Shown here in pieces: positions 15,618 through 22,596 of a stretch of 34,171 nt of DNA. Position 1 is the first letter of the stretch; every line of letters begins with the position of its first letter. The notes beneath the pieces were generated by a model. That model did not search any database. It saw only the letters and a program-made list of their open reading frames with translations, and was not told where the DNA came from. Source of the stretch: an uncultured Planctomycetales bacterium (GTDB lineage: Bacteria; Planctomycetota; Planctomycetia; Pirellulales; S012-138). The translations under genes were made by a program, and so were the position numbers. The stretch is taken from NCBI GenBank assembly GCA_937982665.1, contig CALJLD010000179.1, positions 1-34,171 of the forward strand. The letters are read 5' to 3'.

Positions 15618-17162
15618 CTATTGATTTCTTCTGACCGGCCGTGTGTCTTCCGGCACGGCATAATGTTCGCGCAGGCGATTGAGTTCATCCGTCAATTCGG
15701 CTCGCACGCCGGAATACTCGGCGGCGTCAAAGACGCTGGTCATTTCGCCGGGGTCTTTGTCCAAGTCGAACAGTTCCCATTCATCGATGTTGTAGTAATA
15801 GATCAGCTTATGGCTATCAGTGCGAACTCCGTAGTGGCGTCGCACGGAGTGCACGGCCGGGAATTCATAGTAGTGATAGTAAATGCTCTTTCGCCAGTCT
15901 GACGGCGTGTTGCCGGCAAGCACAGGCAGCAGGCTGCGGCCTTGCATGTCATCCGGAACGTCCACGCCGGCGGCATCCAGAAAGGTCTCGGCGAAGTCCA
16001 GGTTGAGCACCAGATCATTGTTGACGCTGCCGGGCTTGATATGGCCGGGCCAGCGAATCAACAGCGGCGATTTGGCCGATTCTTCATACATGAATCGCTT
16101 GTCATACCAGCCGTGATCGCCTAGGAAGAAGCCTTGGTCGGATGTGTAGACGACAATCGTATTGTCGGCCAATCCTTTTTGATCGAGGTAATCCAACACC
16201 TCGCCAATTCCATCATCGACGGCCGCCACGCACCGCAGGTAGTCCTTCATGTAGCGCTGATACTTCCAGCGGACGAGGTCTTTGCCGGTCAGGTTGGCCT
16301 GGCGGAAAGCTTCGTTCTTTGGTTCATAGGCCTCGTTCCAGAGTTTGAGCTGTTCCTCGGTGAGGTTTCGCGGCGGCGTCAGCTTGAGATCGTTCGCGTT
16401 AAGATGCTCGGCGACGGTCATCTCTTGAGTTCTGGCCGGTGAGGCGCGACCTTCGTAATCATCAAAGAGGTCATCCGGCTCGGGAATTGTGACGTCATCG
16501 TACATGTTCAAATACTTTGGCCCTGGCTGCCAATTGCGGTGCGGGGCCTTGTGCTGATACATCAGCATGAACGGCTTGGATTGATCTCGCTTTTCCAGCC
16601 AATCCAAAGCGAGGTCGGTGATGATCTCCGTTGTGTAACCTTCGTGTTCAACCTGTCCATCGGCCGTTCTCATGCGAGGGTTGTAGTAGGGACCTTGGCC
16701 ATTGAGGACGTGCCAGTAATCAAAGCCTGTTGGGTCTGTGCCGAGATGCCATTTGCCGACGACGGCCGTTTGATAGCCGGCTTGTTGCAGCAACTTGGGA
16801 TACGTCTGCTGCGAACCATCAAAGCGGTTGCCATTTTGCATGAAGCCATTCACGTGGCTGTACTTGCCAGTCAAGATCACAGCGCGGCAAGGTCCGCACA
16901 GGCTGTTGGTAACAAAGCTGTTGTTAAACAACATGCCTTCGCGCGCCAGGCGGTCCATGTTGGGAGTTTGATTGATCTTGCTGCCATACGCGCTGATCGC
17001 ATGCGCTGCATGGTCATCAGTCATGATGAACAGGATGTTGGGAGGGCCAGCATCGTCACGAACTCGCGCGGCGTCCGATCCGGTCTCTTGCGCGCTGACA
17101 AGTCCACAAGATGCCAGCCAAACTAACATCGCGGTCAAAGTGGCACACTTTCGCTGCGTCAT
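15618..17162 (-). CDS. Secreted sulfatase (formylglycine-type), first of a pair
   Basis: This is a 514-residue type I sulfatase that hydrolyses sulfate esters, probably on a polysaccharide outside the cytoplasm. The ATG at 17162 is chosen over a TTG at 17177 because GGGAG sits 8 bases upstream. The N-terminus has a short hydrophobic signal with both a lipobox-like LASC (C19) and a VSA-Q cleavage site, so it could be a lipoprotein or a soluble secreted enzyme. The metal-binding TDDH follows (D49, D50). The formylglycine motif C-G-P-C-R is at 89-93, and GKWHLG comes about 45 residues later. The C-terminal YYY...WELFDLDKDPGE stretch is typical of the family. It lies 49-65 bases after the second sulfatase on the same strand. 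Family membership is sure; the sugar substrate cannot be named. Confidence 0.94.
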   Translation of the reverse strand: MTQRKCATLTAMLVWLASCGLVSAQETGSDAARVRDDAGPPNILFIMTDDHAAHAISAYGSKINQTPNMDRLAREGMLFNNSFVTNSLCGPCRAVILTGKYSHVNGFMQNGNRFDGSQQTYPKLLQQAGYQTAVVGKWHLGTDPTGFDYWHVLNGQGPYYNPRMRTADGQVEHEGYTTEIITDLALDWLEKRDQSKPFMLMYQHKAPHRNWQPGPKYLNMYDDVTIPEPDDLFDDYEGRASPARTQEMTVAEHLNANDLKLTPPRNLTEEQLKLWNEAYEPKNEAFRQANLTGKDLVRWKYQRYMKDYLRCVAAVDDGIGEVLDYLDQKGLADNTIVVYTSDQGFFLGDHGWYDKRFMYEESAKSPLLIRWPGHIKPGSVNNDLVLNLDFAETFLDAAGVDVPDDMQGRSLLPVLAGNTPSDWRKSIYYHYYEFPAVHSVRRHYGVRTDSHKLIYYYNIDEWELFDLDKDPGEMTSVFDAAEYSGVRAELTDELNRLREHYAVPEDTRPVRRNQ

Positions 17163-17226
17163 CAAACTCGCTCCCAAAGCGCCCTCGTTAACAAACCGGC
17201 AACAAACTCAACTTTCAATACCCGCA

Positions 17227-18702
17227 TTACTCCTGACCAGTCGCCGCACGATAAGCGGACAGCACGGGATCGTCCAGTTTTTCCAATTGTTTTCGCAATA
17301 ATTCCCGCATCCGCGCAACATCGGCTCTATGGGCCGGATCATCAATCAAGTTGTGCAGGGCATCGGGATCTTTCTCGTAATCGTAGAGTTCTTCCGGAAC
17401 GCGATGTTGAAACAACTCCACGCGGGCCGCAATCTGCGGATTGTTCTCGGCATTGCGACGCATGGCTTGCCAGGTACGGCCGTTTTGTGATTCGTTGCGA
17501 AATACGGTTTCGCCGTCTGACCACGCATTGAAGATGTATCCGAAGCGGCCGTCATGCACGCTCCGCATTTCAAAACGACGCTTGGCGGAAGTCTCGTGGA
17601 ATGTGGTCAACACCGTTTCGCGACCGGGTTGATCTTCGCCTTGAAGCAGCGGCAAGAACGACGTGCCATCCAATCGCTCCGGCGCCGGAACATTGAGGAT
17701 CTCTAAAACAGTAGGAAGAAAGTCAATTGTGGAGATGTAGTGTTTGTCATCAACTTGCCCGGCCTTCGTCACACCTGGCATGCGAACAATCCAAGGCGTA
17801 AGCGTGCTATGTAAATAGCAGTTCGTTTTTGCAAACGGTAGCGGCATCCCATGGTCGCTCAGGAACATCACGACTGTGTCGTCCTCGGCGCCGGCCTCGC
17901 TAATGGCATTGAGGATCGCGCCCACGGTCGCATCCGCTCGATGCACTGAAGTGTAGTACTCGGCCATCTCTCGCCGGACCGCGCGCAGCTCCGGCAGAAA
18001 GCCAGGCACCGTAACATCATTTGGTTCGTAGACTCTTGGCGGTTTCGGGAAGACGGCATTGCGGTTGGTCGCTTGTCGCTGCTCTTGATCACTCGCCGAG
18101 AAGGGGCGATGCGGATCGTGCGAATTGGCCATCAGAAAGAATGGCTTGCCTGACGTTTTGGACTCGTTAATGAAGGACAACGTCCGCTCGTAATACAAGT
18201 TGGGATCACGTCCGTTGCCCAACTCCGGTTGATCAGCCGCCATCCCCCAGGCGAACTTGGCCGCCGGTTTGAGATGTCGCACTTTGCCGAGAATCCCCGT
18301 TTGGTAGCCGGCCGAGTTGAGGATTTCGATCAGCGTCGGCACGTCATCATTGACAGGTCCAAATCCTTCAGCGCCGTTGTTGATAGGAAACAACCCCGTC
18401 ATTAGCACGCTGCGGCAAGGCTGACAAACGGCAATGTTCACATGAGCACGGCCAAATCGCATCCCGGAAGCGGCCAGCCGATCAATGTTCGGCGTGATGT
18501 CCGGCACTTTGCAGCCGGTAACGCCCAGCGAGTCATAATTCATGTCATCCACAGTGATCAGGACGACATTCTTGATGGCGGGCGAATCTTGGTTTGTTTC
18601 TTGTCTGGGCGAGTTAGCGCTCGCCTGGGCCACCGAAGGCAAACCTGCAACCGCCAGACACAAAATCGCAACAAACATCTGAAAAGCGTTTCTCGGCGCC
18701 AT
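17227..18702 (-). CDS. Secreted sulfatase (formylglycine-type), second of a pair
   Basis: This is a 491-residue type I sulfatase with a clear signal peptide (residues 1-28, ending AQASA). The ATG at 18702 has GAGGA just upstream, a good ribosome site. Metal ligands D52-D53 sit in ITVDDMN, and the formylglycine motif C-Q-P-C-R is at 93-97. FLSDHGMPLPFAKTNCY carries the second metal site. The C-terminal part ends with a family-typical YDYEKDPDALHNLIDDP stretch. It resembles the heparan N-sulfatase/iduronate-sulfatase branch in general style, but the substrate is not known. It is first in a likely three-gene unit with the other sulfatase and the zinc-ribbon protein. The two sulfatases are clearly different in sequence, so they are not a recent duplication. 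Confidence 0.94.
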   Translation of the reverse strand: MAPRNAFQMFVAILCLAVAGLPSVAQASANSPRQETNQDSPAIKNVVLITVDDMNYDSLGVTGCKVPDITPNIDRLAASGMRFGRAHVNIAVCQPCRSVLMTGLFPINNGAEGFGPVNDDVPTLIEILNSAGYQTGILGKVRHLKPAAKFAWGMAADQPELGNGRDPNLYYERTLSFINESKTSGKPFFLMANSHDPHRPFSASDQEQRQATNRNAVFPKPPRVYEPNDVTVPGFLPELRAVRREMAEYYTSVHRADATVGAILNAISEAGAEDDTVVMFLSDHGMPLPFAKTNCYLHSTLTPWIVRMPGVTKAGQVDDKHYISTIDFLPTVLEILNVPAPERLDGTSFLPLLQGEDQPGRETVLTTFHETSAKRRFEMRSVHDGRFGYIFNAWSDGETVFRNESQNGRTWQAMRRNAENNPQIAARVELFQHRVPEELYDYEKDPDALHNLIDDPAHRADVARMRELLRKQLEKLDDPVLSAYRAATGQE

Positions 18703-18925
18703 CTCATCCTCGCAATTGCGTACAAATTCCTGCGCACTTGATCACGTGGGGCTGTTCAAGGGTATGAGCAGCAGCAGGTGCACTCAACCAAAATCCAATT
18801 CCCATCGAGACTTCCGACGACTCGATTCATCGAAAGCCGGTTGTGTTTTGGTCGCACGATAGGTAATTTCGGGGGTTCGTGCATTTTTGTCCATCGCCGG
18901 CTGATCAGCGTCGCCAGCAAGGAAA
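18703..18925. promoter_or_regulatory. Divergent promoter region between sulfatase and KAS genes
   Basis: This 223-bp gap separates the minus-strand sulfatase unit from the plus-strand KAS gene and must hold both promoters. A weak candidate for the KAS side is TTGTGT (18841-18846) with TAATTT (18864-18869) at 17-bp spacing; each matches only three of six consensus bases. On the sulfatase side nothing convincing was seen apart from the GAGGA ribosome site next to the ATG. No RNA gene was recognised. Confidence 0.3.
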
Positions 18926-20212
18926 ATGCGCGCCTCACTTCAACGGATGTCCAGCAGCGGCTCAAGCATGCCCACGGCGACGGAAGATCGCGATCGCATT
19001 GTCATCACCGGAATCGGGTTGACCGCACCCAATGGCAACAGCCTTGGCGAGTATCGCGAGGCATTGTTGGCCGGACGCAGCGGCGTGCAAGACTACGAAA
19101 TCCGTTATGTCGGCCAAACGCACGCCGGGCTTTGCGACTTTGAAGAGACCCGGCACCAAAAGAAAAAGGACCGCCGCCGCGGAACCAGGGCCGGAAGCGT
19201 CGGCATTTACTGTGCACACGAGGCACTTGCCGATTCCGGGTTGGCGTTTGACTCGCTTGATCCCAACCGTATCGGCATCTACGTCGGCGTTACGGAACAC
19301 GGAAACGTCGAGACCGAAAACGAAATCTACGAGTTGGCCGGCTACGACTATGACGTCAAGTTCTGGTCACACCATCACAATCCCCGCACGGTGGCTAACA
19401 ACCCCGCCGGCGAGATCTCGCTCAACATGGGCGTGACCGGACCGCATTACACCATCGGTGCCGCCTGCGCAGCCGGCAACGCGGGTTTGATTCAAGGCTC
19501 GCAAATGTTGCGGCTGGGCGAATGCGATCTGGCCATCTGCGGTGGCGTTTCCGAGAGCGTTCACACCTTTGGTATCTTCGCCAGCTTCCGAAGCCAGGGA
19601 GCGTTGGCCTGCCACACGGATGCGACCAAAGCCTCGCGACCATTCGATACGGGCCGGAATGGGATTGTCGTCGCCGAAGGCGGGTGCCTCTACACGCTGG
19701 AACGCCTGGACGACGCCAAGCGACGTGGGGCAAAGATCTATGGCGAACTGGTCGGCTATGCGATGAACAGTGACGCCAAAGACTTTGTGTTGCCGGACGA
19801 CACGCGCCAAGCGGAATGCGTGCAAGCTGCCCTGCGGAAGGCCAATCTCAACGCGGACGAAGTTGACATCGTCAGCACGCACGCGACCGGCACGGCATCC
19901 GGGGATGAGCAAGAATGCAAGGCCCTGCGCAAGGTCTTTGGCGGCAGTCCTCGCACGTTTATTAACAATACGAAGAGTTTTATCGGTCACGCCATGGGGG
20001 CGGCCGGAGCGCTGGAATTGGCCGGAAATCTGCCGACATTTGAGGATGGCATCTGCCACGCGACCATCAATGTGGACGAACTCGACCCCAATTGCCACTT
20101 GGAGGGCCTCGTCCTCAACGAACCACGAGAAATCGGGCGGCCCACCTACATCTTGAACAACTCGTTCGGTATGCTGGGCATCAATTCGGTCGTCATTATT
20201 AAGCGAGTTTAG
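18926..20212 (+). CDS. Beta-ketoacyl-ACP synthase (FabF-like KAS)
   Basis: This condensing enzyme of the thiolase fold extends an acyl chain with malonyl-ACP. It is up to 428 residues long. The Cys-His-His triad is visible: C181 in AACAAG, H319 in STHATGT and H355 in SFIGHAMGAAG, with K350 in NNTKSF. VITGIGLTAPNG near the N-terminus and the GMLGINSVVII end are typical of FabF/FabB. Three ATG codons are possible: 18926 (AAGGA only about 3 bases upstream), 18947 and 18968. The last would place the start nine residues before the first strand, as usual for FabF, so the true start is uncertain. An ACP gene follows 132 bases downstream. No other fatty acid synthase genes are in the window, so this pair more likely serves a special acyl product than bulk synthesis; that part is inference. 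Confidence 0.93.
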   Translation: MRASLQRMSSSGSSMPTATEDRDRIVITGIGLTAPNGNSLGEYREALLAGRSGVQDYEIRYVGQTHAGLCDFEETRHQKKKDRRRGTRAGSVGIYCAHEALADSGLAFDSLDPNRIGIYVGVTEHGNVETENEIYELAGYDYDVKFWSHHHNPRTVANNPAGEISLNMGVTGPHYTIGAACAAGNAGLIQGSQMLRLGECDLAICGGVSESVHTFGIFASFRSQGALACHTDATKASRPFDTGRNGIVVAEGGCLYTLERLDDAKRRGAKIYGELVGYAMNSDAKDFVLPDDTRQAECVQAALRKANLNADEVDIVSTHATGTASGDEQECKALRKVFGGSPRTFINNTKSFIGHAMGAAGALELAGNLPTFEDGICHATINVDELDPNCHLEGLVLNEPREIGRPTYILNNSFGMLGINSVVIIKRV

Positions 20213-20329
20213 CCAAATACCGCCGAGCGAATTCGCAAGCATCCACTCTCAGGCGAGAGACGAATGCCTGTTGGGGATTCACTCCCTGGCTGCAAATGCG
20301 CGCGACCATTTTGCACTTAAGCTGTCCAC

Positions 20330-20336
20330 AGAGGAG
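20330..20336 (+). promoter_or_regulatory. Shine-Dalgarno site of the ACP gene
   Basis: A GAGGAGA sequence sits about 8 bases before the ATG at 20345. It is one of the few strong ribosome sites in the window and fixes the ACP start. Confidence 0.6.
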
Positions 20337-20344
20337 AGTTCGGC

Positions 20345-20605
20345 ATGCAAACAGCCGAGATTCGGGAAGTTATTTTGGAGATTCTGGAGGAAATCGCCCC
20401 CGATGAAGAACTCGGCGATTTGAAGGATGATGTCAGCTTCCGCGAACAGCTCGAACTGGACAGCATGGACTTCCTGGACATCGTGATGAGTCTGCGGAAG
20501 CGCTATCGCGTGCAAATCCCCGAAGATGACTACATCGAATTGGCCAGCATGAACAGCACGGTGGCCTATCTTGAGCCGCGAATGCGCGATCTGGAAAAAG
20601 TCTGA
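20345..20605 (+). CDS. Acyl carrier protein
   Basis: This 86-residue acidic four-helix carrier protein has the phosphopantetheine attachment serine at S40 in the motif LDSMDFLD. The length and acidity are normal for an ACP. The DSM context and the following RKRYRVQIPEDDY are more like ACPs of dedicated pathways than like the DSLD of housekeeping AcpP. It sits 132 bases after the KAS gene and has a strong ribosome site. The gap between them contains a small CTCTC-AGGC-GAGAG hairpin (20246-20259) but no T-run. It probably carries the chain extended by the neighbouring KAS. The product is unknown. Confidence 0.92.
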   Translation: MQTAEIREVILEILEEIAPDEELGDLKDDVSFREQLELDSMDFLDIVMSLRKRYRVQIPEDDYIELASMNSTVAYLEPRMRDLEKV

Positions 20606-20737
20606 TCGTTGCGTAAGTGCGGCAACTTCTGACCTCGCCAAATCAGATTCGAGTGCTTTGTAACGTCATAGCCACCTGCAACGTCAAGTTGAGTGGGCGA
20701 CGATTCAACATTGAACTCAAAGAATAGAGGTCGATTG

Positions 20738-21196
20738 ATGCGCAAATCGATGCCGATTGTCTTGTCGTTGGTCTTGGTTTGCTTCCTCTCATCGCTTTCG
20801 GATGCGGAGAAGCCCAACCTCCCGCCGGAGAAGCTCCGCGAACTGGCCACACACGTGGTGACCGGCGAAGTCACTGCCGTCTTTGCCCGCGAGCCGGAAC
20901 GTGTTGGCCGCTATGACCGGACCTACTACGTGGCGGAGGTGAAAGTTGCCACCTGCGAAAAGGGCGAAAGCATCAAGCCAGAGAGCCTGGTTTATGTTCG
21001 CTACTGGCGCCAAGCTTGGGCTGGCCCCGGTCCCGTAGCGCCTGGCACCAGCGGCCACCGCGGTTTGCCGGAGCAGGGGAGCAAGATGCGGATCTACCTG
21101 GCGCGGAATGCCTATGATGGCTTCACTCGCGACAACACCGACGGCGGCCTGAACGTCATCGGGGCCAATGGGTTTGAGGTGCTGGACAAGGATTGA
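20738..21196 (+). CDS. Small secreted protein of unknown function
   Basis: The predicted protein has 152 residues when started at the ATG at 20738, which has AGAGG 7 bases upstream; an earlier in-frame ATG at 20693 would add 15 polar residues before the signal. The N-terminus (MRKSMPIVLSLVLVCFLSSL) is a typical signal peptide, with cleavage likely near SDA. The mature part has a V.TGEVTAVF strand, a YYVAEVKV strand, VYVRYWRQAW and KMRIYLAR, which suggests a small beta-barrel or OB-like fold. It contains a single cysteine and no catalytic motif that I recognise. It lies 132 bases after the ACP gene on the same strand and may or may not belong to the same transcript. The family is unknown to me. 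Confidence 0.75.
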   Translation: MRKSMPIVLSLVLVCFLSSLSDAEKPNLPPEKLRELATHVVTGEVTAVFAREPERVGRYDRTYYVAEVKVATCEKGESIKPESLVYVRYWRQAWAGPGPVAPGTSGHRGLPEQGSKMRIYLARNAYDGFTRDNTDGGLNVIGANGFEVLDKD

Positions 21197-21356
21197 CGCC
21201 CGTATGGCCGCGTCTCAATCAGCCGAAACCGGTGGTCATTCTAGCTTAGTCATCGAGAAGGCCATCAAACGCCGTTTCGTTCGCGAAGAAGTCATCGCTT
21301 GCCTGCCATTTCTTGCATCACGAATTGACTTGGGTGGCAAAGACATTCGATTTTGC

Positions 21357-21557
21357 TCAATCCCGCTCGCGCCGCTGACGCACAAACAGCGCCAACAGCC
21401 ATAACCCCAGAAACCCATCGACGAACAGGATCACAATCAGCGGTCGCATCCACTGGTTGTTGTCATCACCGGCGAAGAGCCAGACTCCGGCGGCCAGGAC
21501 CAGCCCCCAGACGAAGATCGCCAGGGAAATCCAAAACAATGGCCGCATATCACGCAT
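21357..21557 (-). CDS. Small two-TM membrane protein
   Basis: The ATG at 21557 is chosen; the same frame extends upstream to 21659, but those residues are polar and do not look coding. The resulting 66-residue protein has two hydrophobic helices (about 6-23 and 34-54), a short loop with GDDNNQW between them, and a basic RQRRERD end. It is convergent with the small secreted protein gene. I do not recognise the family. The clean two-helix pattern with a positive C-terminus makes it likely to be real. Confidence 0.55.
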   Translation of the reverse strand: MRDMRPLFWISLAIFVWGLVLAAGVWLFAGDDNNQWMRPLIVILFVDGFLGLWLLALFVRQRRERD

Positions 21558-21971
21558 GAGGTTCTGCCTGAGATGGTGGTTCGCTTCAGCGTCTGCAAGG
21601 TGCGCCAAGTGAGAACAAGCTGGGTTGCAGTCGCGGGAAAGTATCCTGGACAGTATCACGGAGGAGCAAGGATGGTCCCCAAGAATTGACCGTTAGCTCC
21701 AAACTAGCCGTTAACTTGGACAAGCGGCAAGCGGCTGCCAGGATTTCTGCAGTTGCTGGCCCGGATTTGGCCCAAGAAACCGCCTGTCGGGGGCAGCGTC
21801 GAGGGCATGTTCCTCCCCTTGTCGCGTAAATCCTAACTTCATATGATAGCTGACCGTTACGGCAAATCCCTCCTTGGTTTTGGCCAGCAGCCAGCCCGGC
21901 TAAGCGGCCATGACAGCAGGACGCCGGATTTGCGGAAGTTGCTCCTCATCAGGAGGAATGACTGATCGGAT
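21558..21971. other. Intergenic region upstream of yajC
   Basis: The region should contain the yajC promoter and the upstream region of the small membrane gene. The 9-mer TGACCGTTA occurs at 21687-21695 and again at 21851-21859, with a related GCCGTTAAC at 21707-21715; the first two CCGTTA cores are 18 bases apart. CATATGAT near 21840 is a possible -10 element. A strong AGGAGGA is at 21951-21957. No RNA gene was recognised. Confidence 0.35.
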
Positions 21972-21975
21972 GTGA
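21951..21975 (+). promoter_or_regulatory. yajC translation start region with a mini-ORF
   Basis: AGGAGGA (21951-21957) directly abuts an ATG at 21958 that begins a five-codon frame (M-T-D-R-M) ending in TGA at 21973-21975. The yajC GTG start (21972-21974) overlaps that TGA in the form GTGA, the layout of translationally coupled genes. Spacing from AGGAGGA to the GTG is 14 bases, long for direct initiation. Either the ribosome site serves the GTG at poor spacing or the mini-ORF has a role. Confidence 0.4.
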
Positions 21976-22466
21976 TCGCCGACGTCTGCCGTCGGCGTCT
22001 CTTATTTTTGGGAATCGTGGTGTTCAGCAAGCTGTATTCGGCCGTTGTCTTGTTTGCCCAACAAAATGGTGGGGGAGATGGTGGCGGCGCGGACGGTGGC
22101 AATGCGGCAGGCGGAAATGGGGGAGATGCCGCCGCTCCTGGGTTCTTTGATAACCCACTGATTCCTTCCATGATCCTGATCATGGTCCTGTTTTATTTCA
22201 TCTTCATGCGGCCACAATCCAAGGCCCGTCGAGAGAAAGAACAGGCACTCAAAGCCCTGAAGAAGAATGACAAAGTCATTACCATCGGCGGCATTCACGG
22301 CGTTGTCGTGAGCGTTCATACCGAGGTAAATGAAGTGGTCATCCGTGTTGATGAAAACAACGGAACAAAAATCAAAATGTCTCGCGCGGCCATTCACGAG
22401 ATCATTCGTGACGGCGCCGGCAAAGGCTCTGGAGAGTCCTCGGAAAAAACGGCAACCGCGAAGTAA
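21972..22466 (+). CDS. yajC: Preprotein translocase subunit YajC
   Basis: This 164-residue protein has the YajC core: one membrane helix at about 62-79 ending in FIFMRPQ, a lysine/arginine-rich turn, and the small cytoplasmic domain with LKKNDKVITIGGIHGVVVSV (96-115) and DENNGTKIKMSRAAI. YajC binds SecDF as an accessory part of the Sec export machine. Compared with the usual length of about 110 residues it has an N-terminal extension: a hydrophobic stretch at 9-29 that could be a second helix or a signal, then a Gly/Asn/Asp/Ala linker (32-56). secDF follows 130 bases downstream, the usual order. The GTG at 21972 is the only good start for the frame. Confidence 0.92.
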   Translation: MIADVCRRRLLFLGIVVFSKLYSAVVLFAQQNGGGDGGGADGGNAAGGNGGDAAAPGFFDNPLIPSMILIMVLFYFIFMRPQSKARREKEQALKALKKNDKVITIGGIHGVVVSVHTEVNEVVIRVDENNGTKIKMSRAAIHEIIRDGAGKGSGESSEKTATAK

Positions 22467-22596
22467 CAGGTCGCAAGCAGATCGTTGTGAACAGCTGGTA
22501 CAGCTTGGAAGGCTTTAAGACAAGCGCGGCAAGCTGACGCCGGCCACGGCAAAAACAACCTGCGGACCAAACGGTTTTGGTGACGGGAACACACGC

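Noticed and set aside
21204..21404. A plus-strand open frame after the small secreted protein that could code for about 66 residues
   Set aside because: No ribosome site and no recognisable pattern; it overlaps the end of the small two-TM gene on the other strand, which looks more real.
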